A stretch of 5,345 nt of DNA from Thermodesulfobacteriota bacterium (GTDB lineage: Bacteria; Desulfobacterota; BSN033; UBA1163), in NCBI GenBank assembly GCA_030024065.1, contig JASEIE010000269.1, positions 1 through 5,345 on the forward strand, written 5' to 3'. Shown one piece after another: positions 1 through 5,345 of the stretch (positions within the stretch are counted from its first letter, which is position 1; each line of letters opens with the position of its first letter). Below the pieces are notes generated by a model. It searched no databases and had not been told where the DNA came from. It saw only the letters and a list, made by a program, of their open reading frames with translations. The position numbers were made by a program, and so were the translations under genes.

Positions 1-5
1 ATGAA

Positions 6-23
6 TCAGGGCTAAAGCCCTGA
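6..23. repeat. Perfect 8-bp inverted repeat near left edge
   Basis: TCAGGGCT and AGCCCTGA flank a 2-base AA centre, so the whole 18-base stretch is a perfect inverted repeat. As RNA it would fold as about six base pairs (TCAGGG/CCCTGA) with a six-base loop. No T-run follows on the plus strand, so it is not a convincing intrinsic terminator for a gene to the left. GGGCTAAAGCCC-type palindromes also occur as dispersed intergenic (REP-like) repeats in bacteria, and this could be one. Copy number cannot be judged from the window. Confidence 0.5.
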
Positions 24-60
24 GTTACATATTTGCCGTAAGGATTTACCATTCGAAACT

Positions 61-100
61 GAGGGATTACTAATACATTTCATTAATCAATTGACAGATC
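61..100 (+). promoter_or_regulatory. Edge element copy 1: upstream box plus TTGACA -35-like site
   Basis: GAGGGATTAC (61-70) is followed after 20 bases by TTGACAGATC (91-100). TTGACA at 91-96 matches the sigma-70 -35 consensus exactly. No strong -10 lies at the proper distance: TTATTT at 114-119 (17-base spacer) and TATTTG at 115-120 (18-base spacer) are weak. TATAAA at 127-132 looks like a good -10 but is 30 bases from TTGACA. The same two 10-mers recur in inverted orientation at 5163-5201, which argues that the element is functional or duplicated rather than chance. It is the likely control region of the ligase-thioesterase unit. Confidence 0.5.
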
Positions 101-179
101 GTTTATTTTTTTGTTATTTGACGCCGTATAAATAGGATAGAAATTGAAATCCGGGGTTCGAAATAAGGCGACAAGACAG

Positions 180-1724
180 ATGATGACCCAGACATTGTCC
201 TCCCTGATCGACCAAACTGCTCTTCGATGGCCCGGAAAGGAGGCTCTCCTTTTTGTCAGAAAAGGAAGACCGGAGAGCTCTATAACCTACGCCTCCCTCA
301 AGAAGATTTCTGATCGTGTGGCAAACGGCTTGAAGGAGATGGGGCTGAAGAAGGGAGAGACGGTCGTCCTCTTTATGCCCAAGAGCATTGAGGCTGTGCT
401 TATTCACCTCGGCATCCAGAAGGCCGGGGCGATCTCGGTAATTCTCAACCCGGGTTTCAAGAAAGATGAGATGGACTATTTCCTGAAGGATACGGCTGCA
501 AAGATCGTGGTTGCCGGGAGAAAAGAGGAGGCTCTCATTCGATCGATCAGTGACCAGAGCCTCATCCTTTCTATTGACACAGAGCCCCCTTTTTCTGAAG
601 AGAAATTATTTTCATTTGCTTCCTCCCAGTCGGTTGATAGCGAAAGGAACCTCCATGACCCCGCCATTCTCATCTATACCTCCGGGACGACAGGCCAACC
701 GAAGGGAGCCATTCTCACCCAACAGAACCTGATCGAAGACGCAAGAAACATCCTCCAAATCTGGGAGATCATTGAAACGGATGTGCTCTGTCATGCTCTG
801 CCGCTGTTCCACGTGCATGGCCTCTGTTTTGCGCTCCACACCTCGCTCATCGCCGGTTCGAAAGTGGTGATGGTGGATGAGTTTTCTCCTGAATCCGTGA
901 TTAACATTCTTTGCCATCAAAAAGGGGAACTGGCCTGCACGATCTTTATGGGAGTCCCGACGATGTATGTGAGGATGATCGAGAAGCTAAAAGGGAGGAA
1001 ACAGGATTTCAGCCATATTCGCTTGTTCGCCTCGGGTTCTGCCCCGCTGTCTCCGAAGGATTTTGAGAGGATTAAGCACGTTTTTGGAAAAGAGCCTGTG
1101 GAGAGAGAAGGGATGTCCGAGACAGGAATGAATTTTTCAAATCCCCTCCACGGGGCAAAAAAACCTAACTCCATTGGTCTTCCTCTTCCTATGGTTGAGG
1201 TAAGAATTGTGAATCCGGAGACCTTGAAAGATTCAGGAACGGGCGAGGTTGGGGAGATCTGGCTCAGGGGGCCCAATGTCACCCCGGGTTACTGGAAAAA
1301 GCCTCAAGAGACAGAAGCCGCCTTTGTTAACGGATGGTTTCGTACGGGTGATCTTGGTAAGAGAGACGAGGATGGATACTACTATATTACGGATCGTTTC
1401 AAGCATATCATTATCTCCGGAGGGGAAAACATCTCTCCCAAGGAGATTGAATCTGTTCTCGACCGCCACGAAAAAATTTCAGAGACTTGCGTCGTGGGAG
1501 TCCCTGATGAGAAGTGGGGGGAGAAAGTGGTCGCTGCCGTTGTATTAAAATCAGGGGTTACGCTGACGGCCAAAGAGATAAAGAATTATTGCAAAGGCTT
1601 TCTTTTGGACTGGAAATGTCCGAAGGAAGTCATCTTCTTGGGAGAACTCCCGAGAAATAGGATGGGGAAAGTCATCAAAGAAGAAGTGACCAGGCTCTTT
1701 CTCGATCCTGCTCACCTTAAGTGA
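180..1724 (+). CDS. AMP-forming acyl-CoA ligase with MatB-like segments
   Basis: Likely activates a carboxylic acid to its CoA thioester through an acyl-adenylate, using ATP, in the cytoplasm. Residues are numbered from ATG 180 (514 aa, normal for the ANL superfamily). Visible motifs: P-loop TSGTTGQPKG (167-176); PLFHVHG (208-214) and FMGVPTMY (from 256), which resemble malonyl-CoA synthetase MatB; A5 region REGMSETG (309-316) followed by MNFSNP, again MatB-like; RTGD (388-391; Asp391 should hold the ribose); DRFK then SGGENISPKEIE (405-424); and A10 PRNRMGK with catalytic Lys497. Oddity: Glu310 occupies the place of the usual aromatic residue in YGxTE. Start choice: ATG 180 or 183 fits the usual family N-terminus, but its AAGG (165-168) is 11 bases away. 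TTG 144 has AGGA (134-137) 6 bases upstream and would add 12 residues; an in-frame TAG at 138 bars anything longer. Substrate is unproven: malonate-like, fatty or aromatic acids are all possible. It probably shares a transcript with the thioesterase gene downstream. Confidence 0.9.
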   Translation: MMTQTLSSLIDQTALRWPGKEALLFVRKGRPESSITYASLKKISDRVANGLKEMGLKKGETVVLFMPKSIEAVLIHLGIQKAGAISVILNPGFKKDEMDYFLKDTAAKIVVAGRKEEALIRSISDQSLILSIDTEPPFSEEKLFSFASSQSVDSERNLHDPAILIYTSGTTGQPKGAILTQQNLIEDARNILQIWEIIETDVLCHALPLFHVHGLCFALHTSLIAGSKVVMVDEFSPESVINILCHQKGELACTIFMGVPTMYVRMIEKLKGRKQDFSHIRLFASGSAPLSPKDFERIKHVFGKEPVEREGMSETGMNFSNPLHGAKKPNSIGLPLPMVEVRIVNPETLKDSGTGEVGEIWLRGPNVTPGYWKKPQETEAAFVNGWFRTGDLGKRDEDGYYYITDRFKHIIISGGENISPKEIESVLDRHEKISETCVVGVPDEKWGEKVVAAVVLKSGVTLTAKEIKNYCKGFLLDWKCPKEVIFLGELPRNRMGKVIKEEVTRLFLDPAHLK

Positions 1725-1774
1725 TGCCTGATAAGCCTATATTCCAAACGAGGTTAACGTTGAACCGGGAGATT

Positions 1775-1789
1775 AAAGGATAGAGGATG
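1775..1789 (+). promoter_or_regulatory. Ribosome binding site and start of thioesterase gene
   Basis: AAAGGA (1775-1780) lies 6 bases before ATG 1787. An in-frame TAG at 1781-1783 directly upstream excludes any longer N-terminus, so this start is well fixed. Confidence 0.75.
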
Positions 1790-2554
1790 GCAGAAGGTTT
1801 ATCCAAGATAAAGATTTGGGAGAATGAATATCTCGTCAGTTTCTACGAAGTGGATATGAAGAGTAAGATTTTTCTCCCTTCGCTCTGGAAGTTCATGCAG
1901 GAAACAGCATGGAACCACGCCAATCGCATCGGAATCGGCTATTCTGATCTGGCTCGCAATAATCATATCTGGGTTTTATCCCGTCTATGCATCAAAATGG
2001 ATGAATATCCCAGGTGGGGAGATAAAATACGGGTGCAGACCTGGTTATTGGGGAGCAGTCGTCTATTGGCGCTACGTGATTTATCGGTCACCCATGAAGA
2101 TGGCCGAATCATCGGTGGCGCCAAAAGCGCCTGGCTGGTATTGGATTTAAAAAGCCGTAAGCCTCAACGAGTAGAGCCTTTATTAGAAGGGATCGATCCC
2201 TTTCCGGATAGACATGGAGTAGAGGCAACACTCGAGAAAATTCCTGCTCCCAAAGATTCCGAGGCCAAGGCAATTTTCAGGGTCCATTATAGCGATCTGG
2301 ATATGAACCAGCATGTCAATAATGCAAAATATATCGAGTGGATTCTGGATAGTTATCCATTAGAGATGAACCAGACACACAATGTCACGACATTCGAAAT
2401 AAACTTTCTTGCAGAAACCAACTATGGTGAGGAGCTTTGCATTCATTCAGAACCCCAGAAGGATTCTGCCCCAAGCTTCTTGCATCATATTATTAGAAAA
2501 GAGGATGGTCGAGAGCTCTGCAGGGCAAGGGTCCGATGGAAGAGAGCTGAATAA
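1787..2554 (+). CDS. Acyl-ACP thioesterase-like protein (double hot-dog, FatA/FatB type)
   Basis: Predicted to hydrolyse acyl thioesters (acyl-ACP, possibly acyl-CoA) to free acids in the cytoplasm. The 255-aa length fits bacterial members, which lack the plant transit peptide. The first hot-dog domain spans about residues 10-135, with a central-helix segment FMQETAWNHANRIGIGYSDL (36-55). The second spans about 160-250 and carries DLDMNQHVNNAKYIEW (170-185), the signature of plant and bacterial acyl-ACP thioesterases, with Asp172, Asn174 and His176 as presumed catalytic residues. Glu210 is conserved, but the position of the plant catalytic Cys is Thr211 (LAET), so a Glu/Asp-Asn-His mechanism is more likely than a cysteine nucleophile. 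The gene begins 62 bp after the ligase stop and is probably cotranscribed, suggesting paired release and reactivation of an acyl group. It ends 9 bp before the stop of the opposing gene. The family call is firm; chain length and carrier are unknown. Confidence 0.9.
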   Translation: MAEGLSKIKIWENEYLVSFYEVDMKSKIFLPSLWKFMQETAWNHANRIGIGYSDLARNNHIWVLSRLCIKMDEYPRWGDKIRVQTWLLGSSRLLALRDLSVTHEDGRIIGGAKSAWLVLDLKSRKPQRVEPLLEGIDPFPDRHGVEATLEKIPAPKDSEAKAIFRVHYSDLDMNQHVNNAKYIEWILDSYPLEMNQTHNVTTFEINFLAETNYGEELCIHSEPQKDSAPSFLHHIIRKEDGRELCRARVRWKRAE

Positions 2555-2563
2555 ATGGAAAAG

Positions 2564-4951
2564 TTATCTTTTACCTAAAGCTTCGAGCACCTTCTCCGGT
2601 GTGATGGGAAGGGAGGTGAAGCGGATGCCGATGGCATCATCAATGGCATTGGCAATGGCACCCAGCATTCCCGAGATTGATCCCTCACCCACCTCCTTCG
2701 CTCCATAAGGGCCACCCGGATCCCGGGACTCCACCAATCCGCTGATCATCAAGGGTGTCTCTGTGGCAAGGGGAGCTCGGTAATTGAGGAATGAAGGATT
2801 CTGGATTTGTCCATTCTCCAAAAGGATCTCCTCCCATAAAGCCTGTCCCATTCCCATGGAGACATTCCCGTGGACCTGGCCCTCAACGATCGATCTGTTG
2901 AGAGGGAACCCACAATCATGGAATGTCACAGTCCTCAGAACTTTGATCCGTCCAGTGAGCGTATCGACCTCCACCTCTGCAACCTGAACCGCAAACCCAT
3001 AGGCATCGGTGAAGTGGCCCTTCGCCTTTGCCAGGCTCGGATAGAAATCGGCTGCCTGAACGGCTTTGATGTTTCCTTTCCCGATAATGGGATTCCCATT
3101 ATTTCTTTGAATGCTTAATTGAATGAGATCATTACAAGAGATGTTCTTTTCGGGGCTTCCCTTGACGTAAACCTTTTTCCCCGCGGTCGTTATGGCCAAT
3201 TCTTCCGCGCCTAACATCTCCATAGCCATTTTCATCAATTGGGACTTAGCGTCAAGTGCAGCGAGCCTCACGGCATTGCCCGTTACAAAGGCTCCACCGC
3301 TCAGGAATTGGCCAAGATCAATGGGGCAGAGTTCCGTATCACCGGAGACGACCTTTATATCCTCCAGACCCAGGCCAAGTTCTTCGGCAACGATTTGGGC
3401 CATCGTCGTATCGGAGCCCTGTCCCATCTCTGTGACGCCGGTATAGAGGGTGGCGCTCCCATCGTCATGGAGTTTGACAATGGCTGCAGAGGCAAAGGGA
3501 TAGAAGGGAGCGCCACAGAACATGGAGCAGGCAGAGATGCCCATTCCCTTTTTGTAACGGGAGGAAGATCGATGCTCGGAAAGCCTCTTCTCCCGATCCC
3601 CTCTCCAACCCCGCCAGTTAGAGGTTTGGGCTGCTTTCTCCAGGCACTCTGTAAGCCCACAGCTTCGGAGGAGATCTCCATTGGGCAGGACGTCACCTTC
3701 CTTGCGCGCATTCTTAAGCATGATCTTCAGAGGATCGAGGCCAAGGTCTTCAGCGATCATTGTGATCTGGGAGTCGATGGCGAATCGAATCTGTGGAGAG
3801 CCGTGGGCCCTTTGAGGCCCGCGAATAGGATTGTTGGTATAGACGGCATACCCCTCGTAACGATAATTGGGAGTGGAGTAGACAGGAATACTGAAGGCAT
3901 GACCGAGGTAGATGACGATGGCTCCAGAACCCCGGTAGGCGCCATTATCGGCAATGAATTTTATCTGCTGGGACATAATAGTCCCGTCTTTTTTTACACC
4001 GGTTTTGACATCGATGATAGTGGGATGTCGTTGTCGTGTGCAGGTAAAGACCTCTTCCCGATCCAGTTCGAAGCGGACGGGCTTTCCCGTCAACCGAGCC
4101 AAGAAGGCCGCACAGAATTCATACGGGAAGAGATCAATTTTTCCGCCAAAGGCCCCTCCCACATAGGATTTTAGGATTCTTACCTGACTGATTGAAAGGC
4201 CGAGGGCCTTTGCGAGAATAAATCGTTTGTAAAAGATTCCCATGCTCGAGAGATACATACTCAATTTCCCCGAGAGGTCAAAGAAGGCCAAGGCGGCATG
4301 GGGCTCCAGGGCGCAATGGGCAGTGGCCTTTGTTTCGAAACGGTCCTCTCTCACGTAGTCTGACTGAGCAAATCCTCTCTCGACATCGCCAAATGCAACG
4401 CTTGTACGACCACTCAGATTCTTTACATCTCTCCAATCCAAGGCTCTCCTATCGCGGTGAACTCCCCAATCTTCCCATTCACTCGTTGACTCCGGTTCAA
4501 AGGGTTCATGGATATCTGGAGCACCAGGTTTCATCGCTTCTTCAGAATCAAAGACCGGGGTCAAAGGTTTGTACTCCACTTCAATCAGGTGGATCGCTTC
4601 CTCAGCCGTATCAAGATCAATAGCAGCCACTGCGGCCACCTCATCTCCGATATACCGGACCTTGTCTACCGCCAAGGGTGTCTCATCTGCTGGATACCTG
4701 GGTGTGTCCACAAAGGCATATCGGATTCCAGCCACTTCGTCACGGGTGATGACCGCCTTTACGCCTGGAAGCTTCTTTGCCTTTTCCACATTGATGGAGA
4801 GAATCTTTGCATGAGGGTATGGGCTTCTCAAAAATTTTCCATGAAGCATTGCCGGAAGGACCATATCGACGGTAAATTTACCCTGTCCGGTTGCCTTCTC
4901 GATTCCGTCAACTCGTGGAAGTGGTCTTCCTATGATTTCGTATTCTTTCAC
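2564..4951 (-). CDS. Molybdopterin-binding large subunit, xanthine dehydrogenase / 4-hydroxybenzoyl-CoA reductase family
   Basis: Large (Mo-cofactor) subunit of a molybdenum hydroxylase, expected to hydroxylate or reductively dehydroxylate an N-heterocycle, aldehyde or aromatic acyl-CoA. The 795-aa length is normal for stand-alone large subunits. Residues 1-135 form the a/b hammerhead domain (IGRPLPRVDGIEKATGQGKF, then RYIGDEVAAVAA at 99-110). Cofactor motifs follow: GGAFGGK (265-271), a substrate-side loop GPQRAHGSPQ (378-387), TGVTEMGQGSDTT (504-516) and GGPYGAKEVGEG (746-757), whose Glu756 is the expected catalytic glutamate. CoxL's VAYRCSFR active-site loop is absent, so this is not a form I CO dehydrogenase. 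The start is GTG with GAGG 8 bases upstream. The [2Fe-2S] partner gene just upstream is decayed, and no FAD (medium) subunit gene is in the window, so electron transfer must use partners encoded elsewhere or the enzyme may be non-functional. The exact substrate cannot be assigned; HcrA-like or nicotinate/xanthine-type are the main options. Confidence 0.93.
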   Translation of the reverse strand: MKEYEIIGRPLPRVDGIEKATGQGKFTVDMVLPAMLHGKFLRSPYPHAKILSINVEKAKKLPGVKAVITRDEVAGIRYAFVDTPRYPADETPLAVDKVRYIGDEVAAVAAIDLDTAEEAIHLIEVEYKPLTPVFDSEEAMKPGAPDIHEPFEPESTSEWEDWGVHRDRRALDWRDVKNLSGRTSVAFGDVERGFAQSDYVREDRFETKATAHCALEPHAALAFFDLSGKLSMYLSSMGIFYKRFILAKALGLSISQVRILKSYVGGAFGGKIDLFPYEFCAAFLARLTGKPVRFELDREEVFTCTRQRHPTIIDVKTGVKKDGTIMSQQIKFIADNGAYRGSGAIVIYLGHAFSIPVYSTPNYRYEGYAVYTNNPIRGPQRAHGSPQIRFAIDSQITMIAEDLGLDPLKIMLKNARKEGDVLPNGDLLRSCGLTECLEKAAQTSNWRGWRGDREKRLSEHRSSSRYKKGMGISACSMFCGAPFYPFASAAIVKLHDDGSATLYTGVTEMGQGSDTTMAQIVAEELGLGLEDIKVVSGDTELCPIDLGQFLSGGAFVTGNAVRLAALDAKSQLMKMAMEMLGAEELAITTAGKKVYVKGSPEKNISCNDLIQLSIQRNNGNPIIGKGNIKAVQAADFYPSLAKAKGHFTDAYGFAVQVAEVEVDTLTGRIKVLRTVTFHDCGFPLNRSIVEGQVHGNVSMGMGQALWEEILLENGQIQNPSFLNYRAPLATETPLMISGLVESRDPGGPYGAKEVGEGSISGMLGAIANAIDDAIGIRFTSLPITPEKVLEALGKR

Positions 4952-4963
4952 TGTGTTTTCCTC
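4949..4963 (-). promoter_or_regulatory. Ribosome binding site and GTG start of the Mo-hydroxylase gene
   Basis: On the minus strand GAGG (4960-4963) is followed after 8 bases by GTG (4949-4951). No in-frame ATG lies between this codon and the in-frame upstream TAA, so GTG is the best start. A six-codon out-of-frame reading (ATG AGG AAA ACA CAG TGA) overlaps it, probably by chance. Confidence 0.65.
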
Positions 4964-5004
4964 ATTTTCGAATTCGACAAAAATTATTGAGAATTATTGA
5001 TGGA

Positions 5005-5094
5005 CTATATATTCTCTGCCACAGAGAGGATGGCTTCCACAATCTTCACATAACCTGTACAACGCCAGAGATTTTCTTAAATCGCCTTTTTTAC
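5005..5094 (-). pseudogene. 3' remnant of [2Fe-2S] small subunit gene (CoxS/XdhC/HcrC type)
   Basis: Reading the minus strand in one frame gives VKKAI, stop (TAA, 5077-5079), then ENLWRCTGYVKIVEAILSVA followed by ENI and a TAG stop at 5005-5007. This matches the C-terminal signature of molybdenum-hydroxylase iron-sulfur subunits, usually (A/L)SGNLCRCTGY.KIVEA. Relative to that signature, Ser has become a stop, Gly has become Glu, and the first cluster cysteine has become Trp (TGG, 5065-5067). The same frame continues upstream to about 5124 with weaker resemblance (SPSLSLPRRR) and meets another stop at 5140-5142. The first part of the gene, including its CxxxxCGxC-type ferredoxin motif, is not found in any frame out to 5345. 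The position, 53 bp upstream of the large-subunit start and on the same strand, is the usual operon order small then large. It is evidently a decayed, 5'-deleted gene. Confidence 0.82.
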
Positions 5095-5125
5095 CCGTCT
5101 CCGCGGGAGTGACAGACTTGGAGAT

Positions 5126-5201
5126 TTTTTATCGTCCGGCTAATAGTATTTATGTCTTCTATGATCTGTCAAGAAAAAATTTAGCAAGATTGTAATCCCT
5201 C
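5126..5201 (-). promoter_or_regulatory. Edge element copy 2: upstream box plus TTGACA promoter, minus strand
   Basis: On the minus strand GAGGGATTAC (5192-5201) is followed after 19 bases by TTGACAGATC (5163-5172). TTGACA (5167-5172) has an 18-base spacer to TACTAT (5143-5148), a 4-of-6 match to the -10 consensus, placing a start site near 5136. Farther in, 5126-5145 matches the plus-strand segment 115-134 at 13 of 20 bases without gaps, so the similarity to copy 1 may extend past the two 10-mers. The promoter would read through the decayed small-subunit remnant into the Mo-hydroxylase gene about 190 bases downstream. Confidence 0.5.
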
Positions 5202-5217
5202 GGTTATGGGGGGTTAC
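5192..5217. repeat. Imperfect 10-bp inverted repeat overlapping the upstream box
   Basis: GTAATCCCTC (5192-5201) and GGGGGGTTAC (5208-5217) are inverted copies at 8 of 10 positions, separated by GGTTAT. The left arm is the conserved GAGGGATTAC box of edge element copy 2, so the palindrome could be an operator. The left-hand copy at 61-70 does not show the same palindromic partner. Confidence 0.4.
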
Positions 5218-5233
5218 TTGACCTGAAAGGGTC

Positions 5234-5249
5234 GGAAGGCTCTCCTTCC
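5234..5249. repeat. Small 6-bp hairpin
   Basis: GGAAGG (5234-5239) and CCTTCC (5244-5249) pair perfectly around a CTCT loop. AAAA follows on the plus strand, and there is no downstream U-tract on either strand, so it does not qualify as a terminator. Confidence 0.35.
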
Positions 5250-5264
5250 AAAACCTTGTAAAGC

Positions 5265-5298
5265 GGTCATACCTGCCTGCCGCAGGCAGGGAGGTCAT
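5265..5298. repeat. Near-perfect palindrome bounded by GGTCAT direct repeats
   Basis: CCTGCCTGC and GCAGGCAGG (5272-5290) are perfect 9-bp arms around one central C. GGTCAT occurs on both sides (5265-5270 and 5293-5298) as a 6-bp direct repeat enclosing 22 bases. The look is that of a short palindromic intergenic repeat, perhaps inserted with a target duplication. There is no coding content. The remaining sequence from 5299 to the window end shows nothing I can assign. Confidence 0.5.
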
Positions 5299-5345
5299 GC
5301 CAATCGGCCGTCCTGCCCTTTGCATGGTGATTTTTGGAAGCGAAC

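Noticed and set aside
114..407. A 97-codon minus-strand frame across the ligase start
   Set aside because: It is antisense to the ligase N-terminus, has no recognisable domain and runs into the promoter region.
3239..4174. A 311-codon open frame on the plus strand inside the Mo-hydroxylase gene
   Set aside because: It lies wholly antisense to a well-supported gene with conserved cofactor motifs, has no recognisable domain, and is best explained as a shadow of that gene's codon bias.
2564..4951. Assignment as CoxL, the CO dehydrogenase large subunit
   Set aside because: The form I CoxL active-site loop with its copper-binding cysteine (VAYRCSFR) is not present. The corresponding loop is GPQRAHGSPQ, which fits other molybdenum hydroxylases.
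5098..5130. Possible plus-strand terminator (TCTCC and GGAGA followed by TTTTTT)
   Set aside because: The stem is only 5-6 bp with a loop of about 17 bases, and no plus-strand transcript is known to end here.
61..5201. The whole window as a transposon bounded by inverted repeats
   Set aside because: No transposase, recombinase or target duplication is visible, and the inverted edge elements contain a good -35 sequence and face genes, so a regulatory explanation is simpler.
5140..5325. A 61-codon minus-strand frame at the right end
   Set aside because: It runs through the CCTG palindrome and the promoter-like element, has no recognisable motif, and ends in the -10 region. It is in frame with the small-subunit remnant but does not resemble that family.

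Overview
The window carries three apparently intact genes and one decayed gene fragment. It looks bacterial: Shine-Dalgarno sites, a TTGACA-type -35 element at each end, tight gene packing and roughly balanced GC by eye. The gene families (an AMP-forming acyl-CoA ligase, an acyl-ACP-thioesterase-like double hot-dog protein and a xanthine-dehydrogenase-type molybdenum hydroxylase) fit an anaerobic or facultative degrader of organic or aromatic acids. A Desulfobacterota-like (former Deltaproteobacteria) source is a guess from gene content, not something the sequence proves.

Layout: positions 1-143 are non-coding. They hold a perfect inverted repeat, three TTAC-containing half-site-like words spaced by 21 bp, and a TTGACA element. 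On the plus strand follow an acyl-CoA ligase with MatB-like segments (180-1724; a TTG start at 144 is possible) and, 62 bp later, an acyl-ACP-thioesterase-like protein (1787-2554). They probably form one transcription unit that interconverts acyl thioesters and free acids. Converging on it, with only 9 bp between the stop codons, is a minus-strand gene for the molybdopterin-binding large subunit of a xanthine dehydrogenase / 4-hydroxybenzoyl-CoA reductase type enzyme (2564-4951).

Upstream of that large-subunit gene (4952-5345) there is no intact gene. The minus strand instead holds the 3' end of a [2Fe-2S] small-subunit gene (CoxS/XdhC/HcrC type). It has an in-frame stop, a lost cluster cysteine, and no recognisable 5' portion within the window. 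Beyond it are a minus-strand promoter candidate and several palindromes.

The most interesting non-genic signal is that the same two 10-mers, GAGGGATTAC and TTGACAGATC, separated by 20 or 19 bp, occur at both outer edges in inverted orientation. Each copy lies upstream of one of the two converging units. This suggests a shared promoter/operator that co-regulates the two arms, or a duplicated mobile or regulatory sequence. The right-hand copy sits next to the small-subunit remnant, so a deletion or rearrangement may have brought this promoter close to the large-subunit gene. I do not see a complete novel system. The notable points are the decayed oxidoreductase operon and the paired edge elements.
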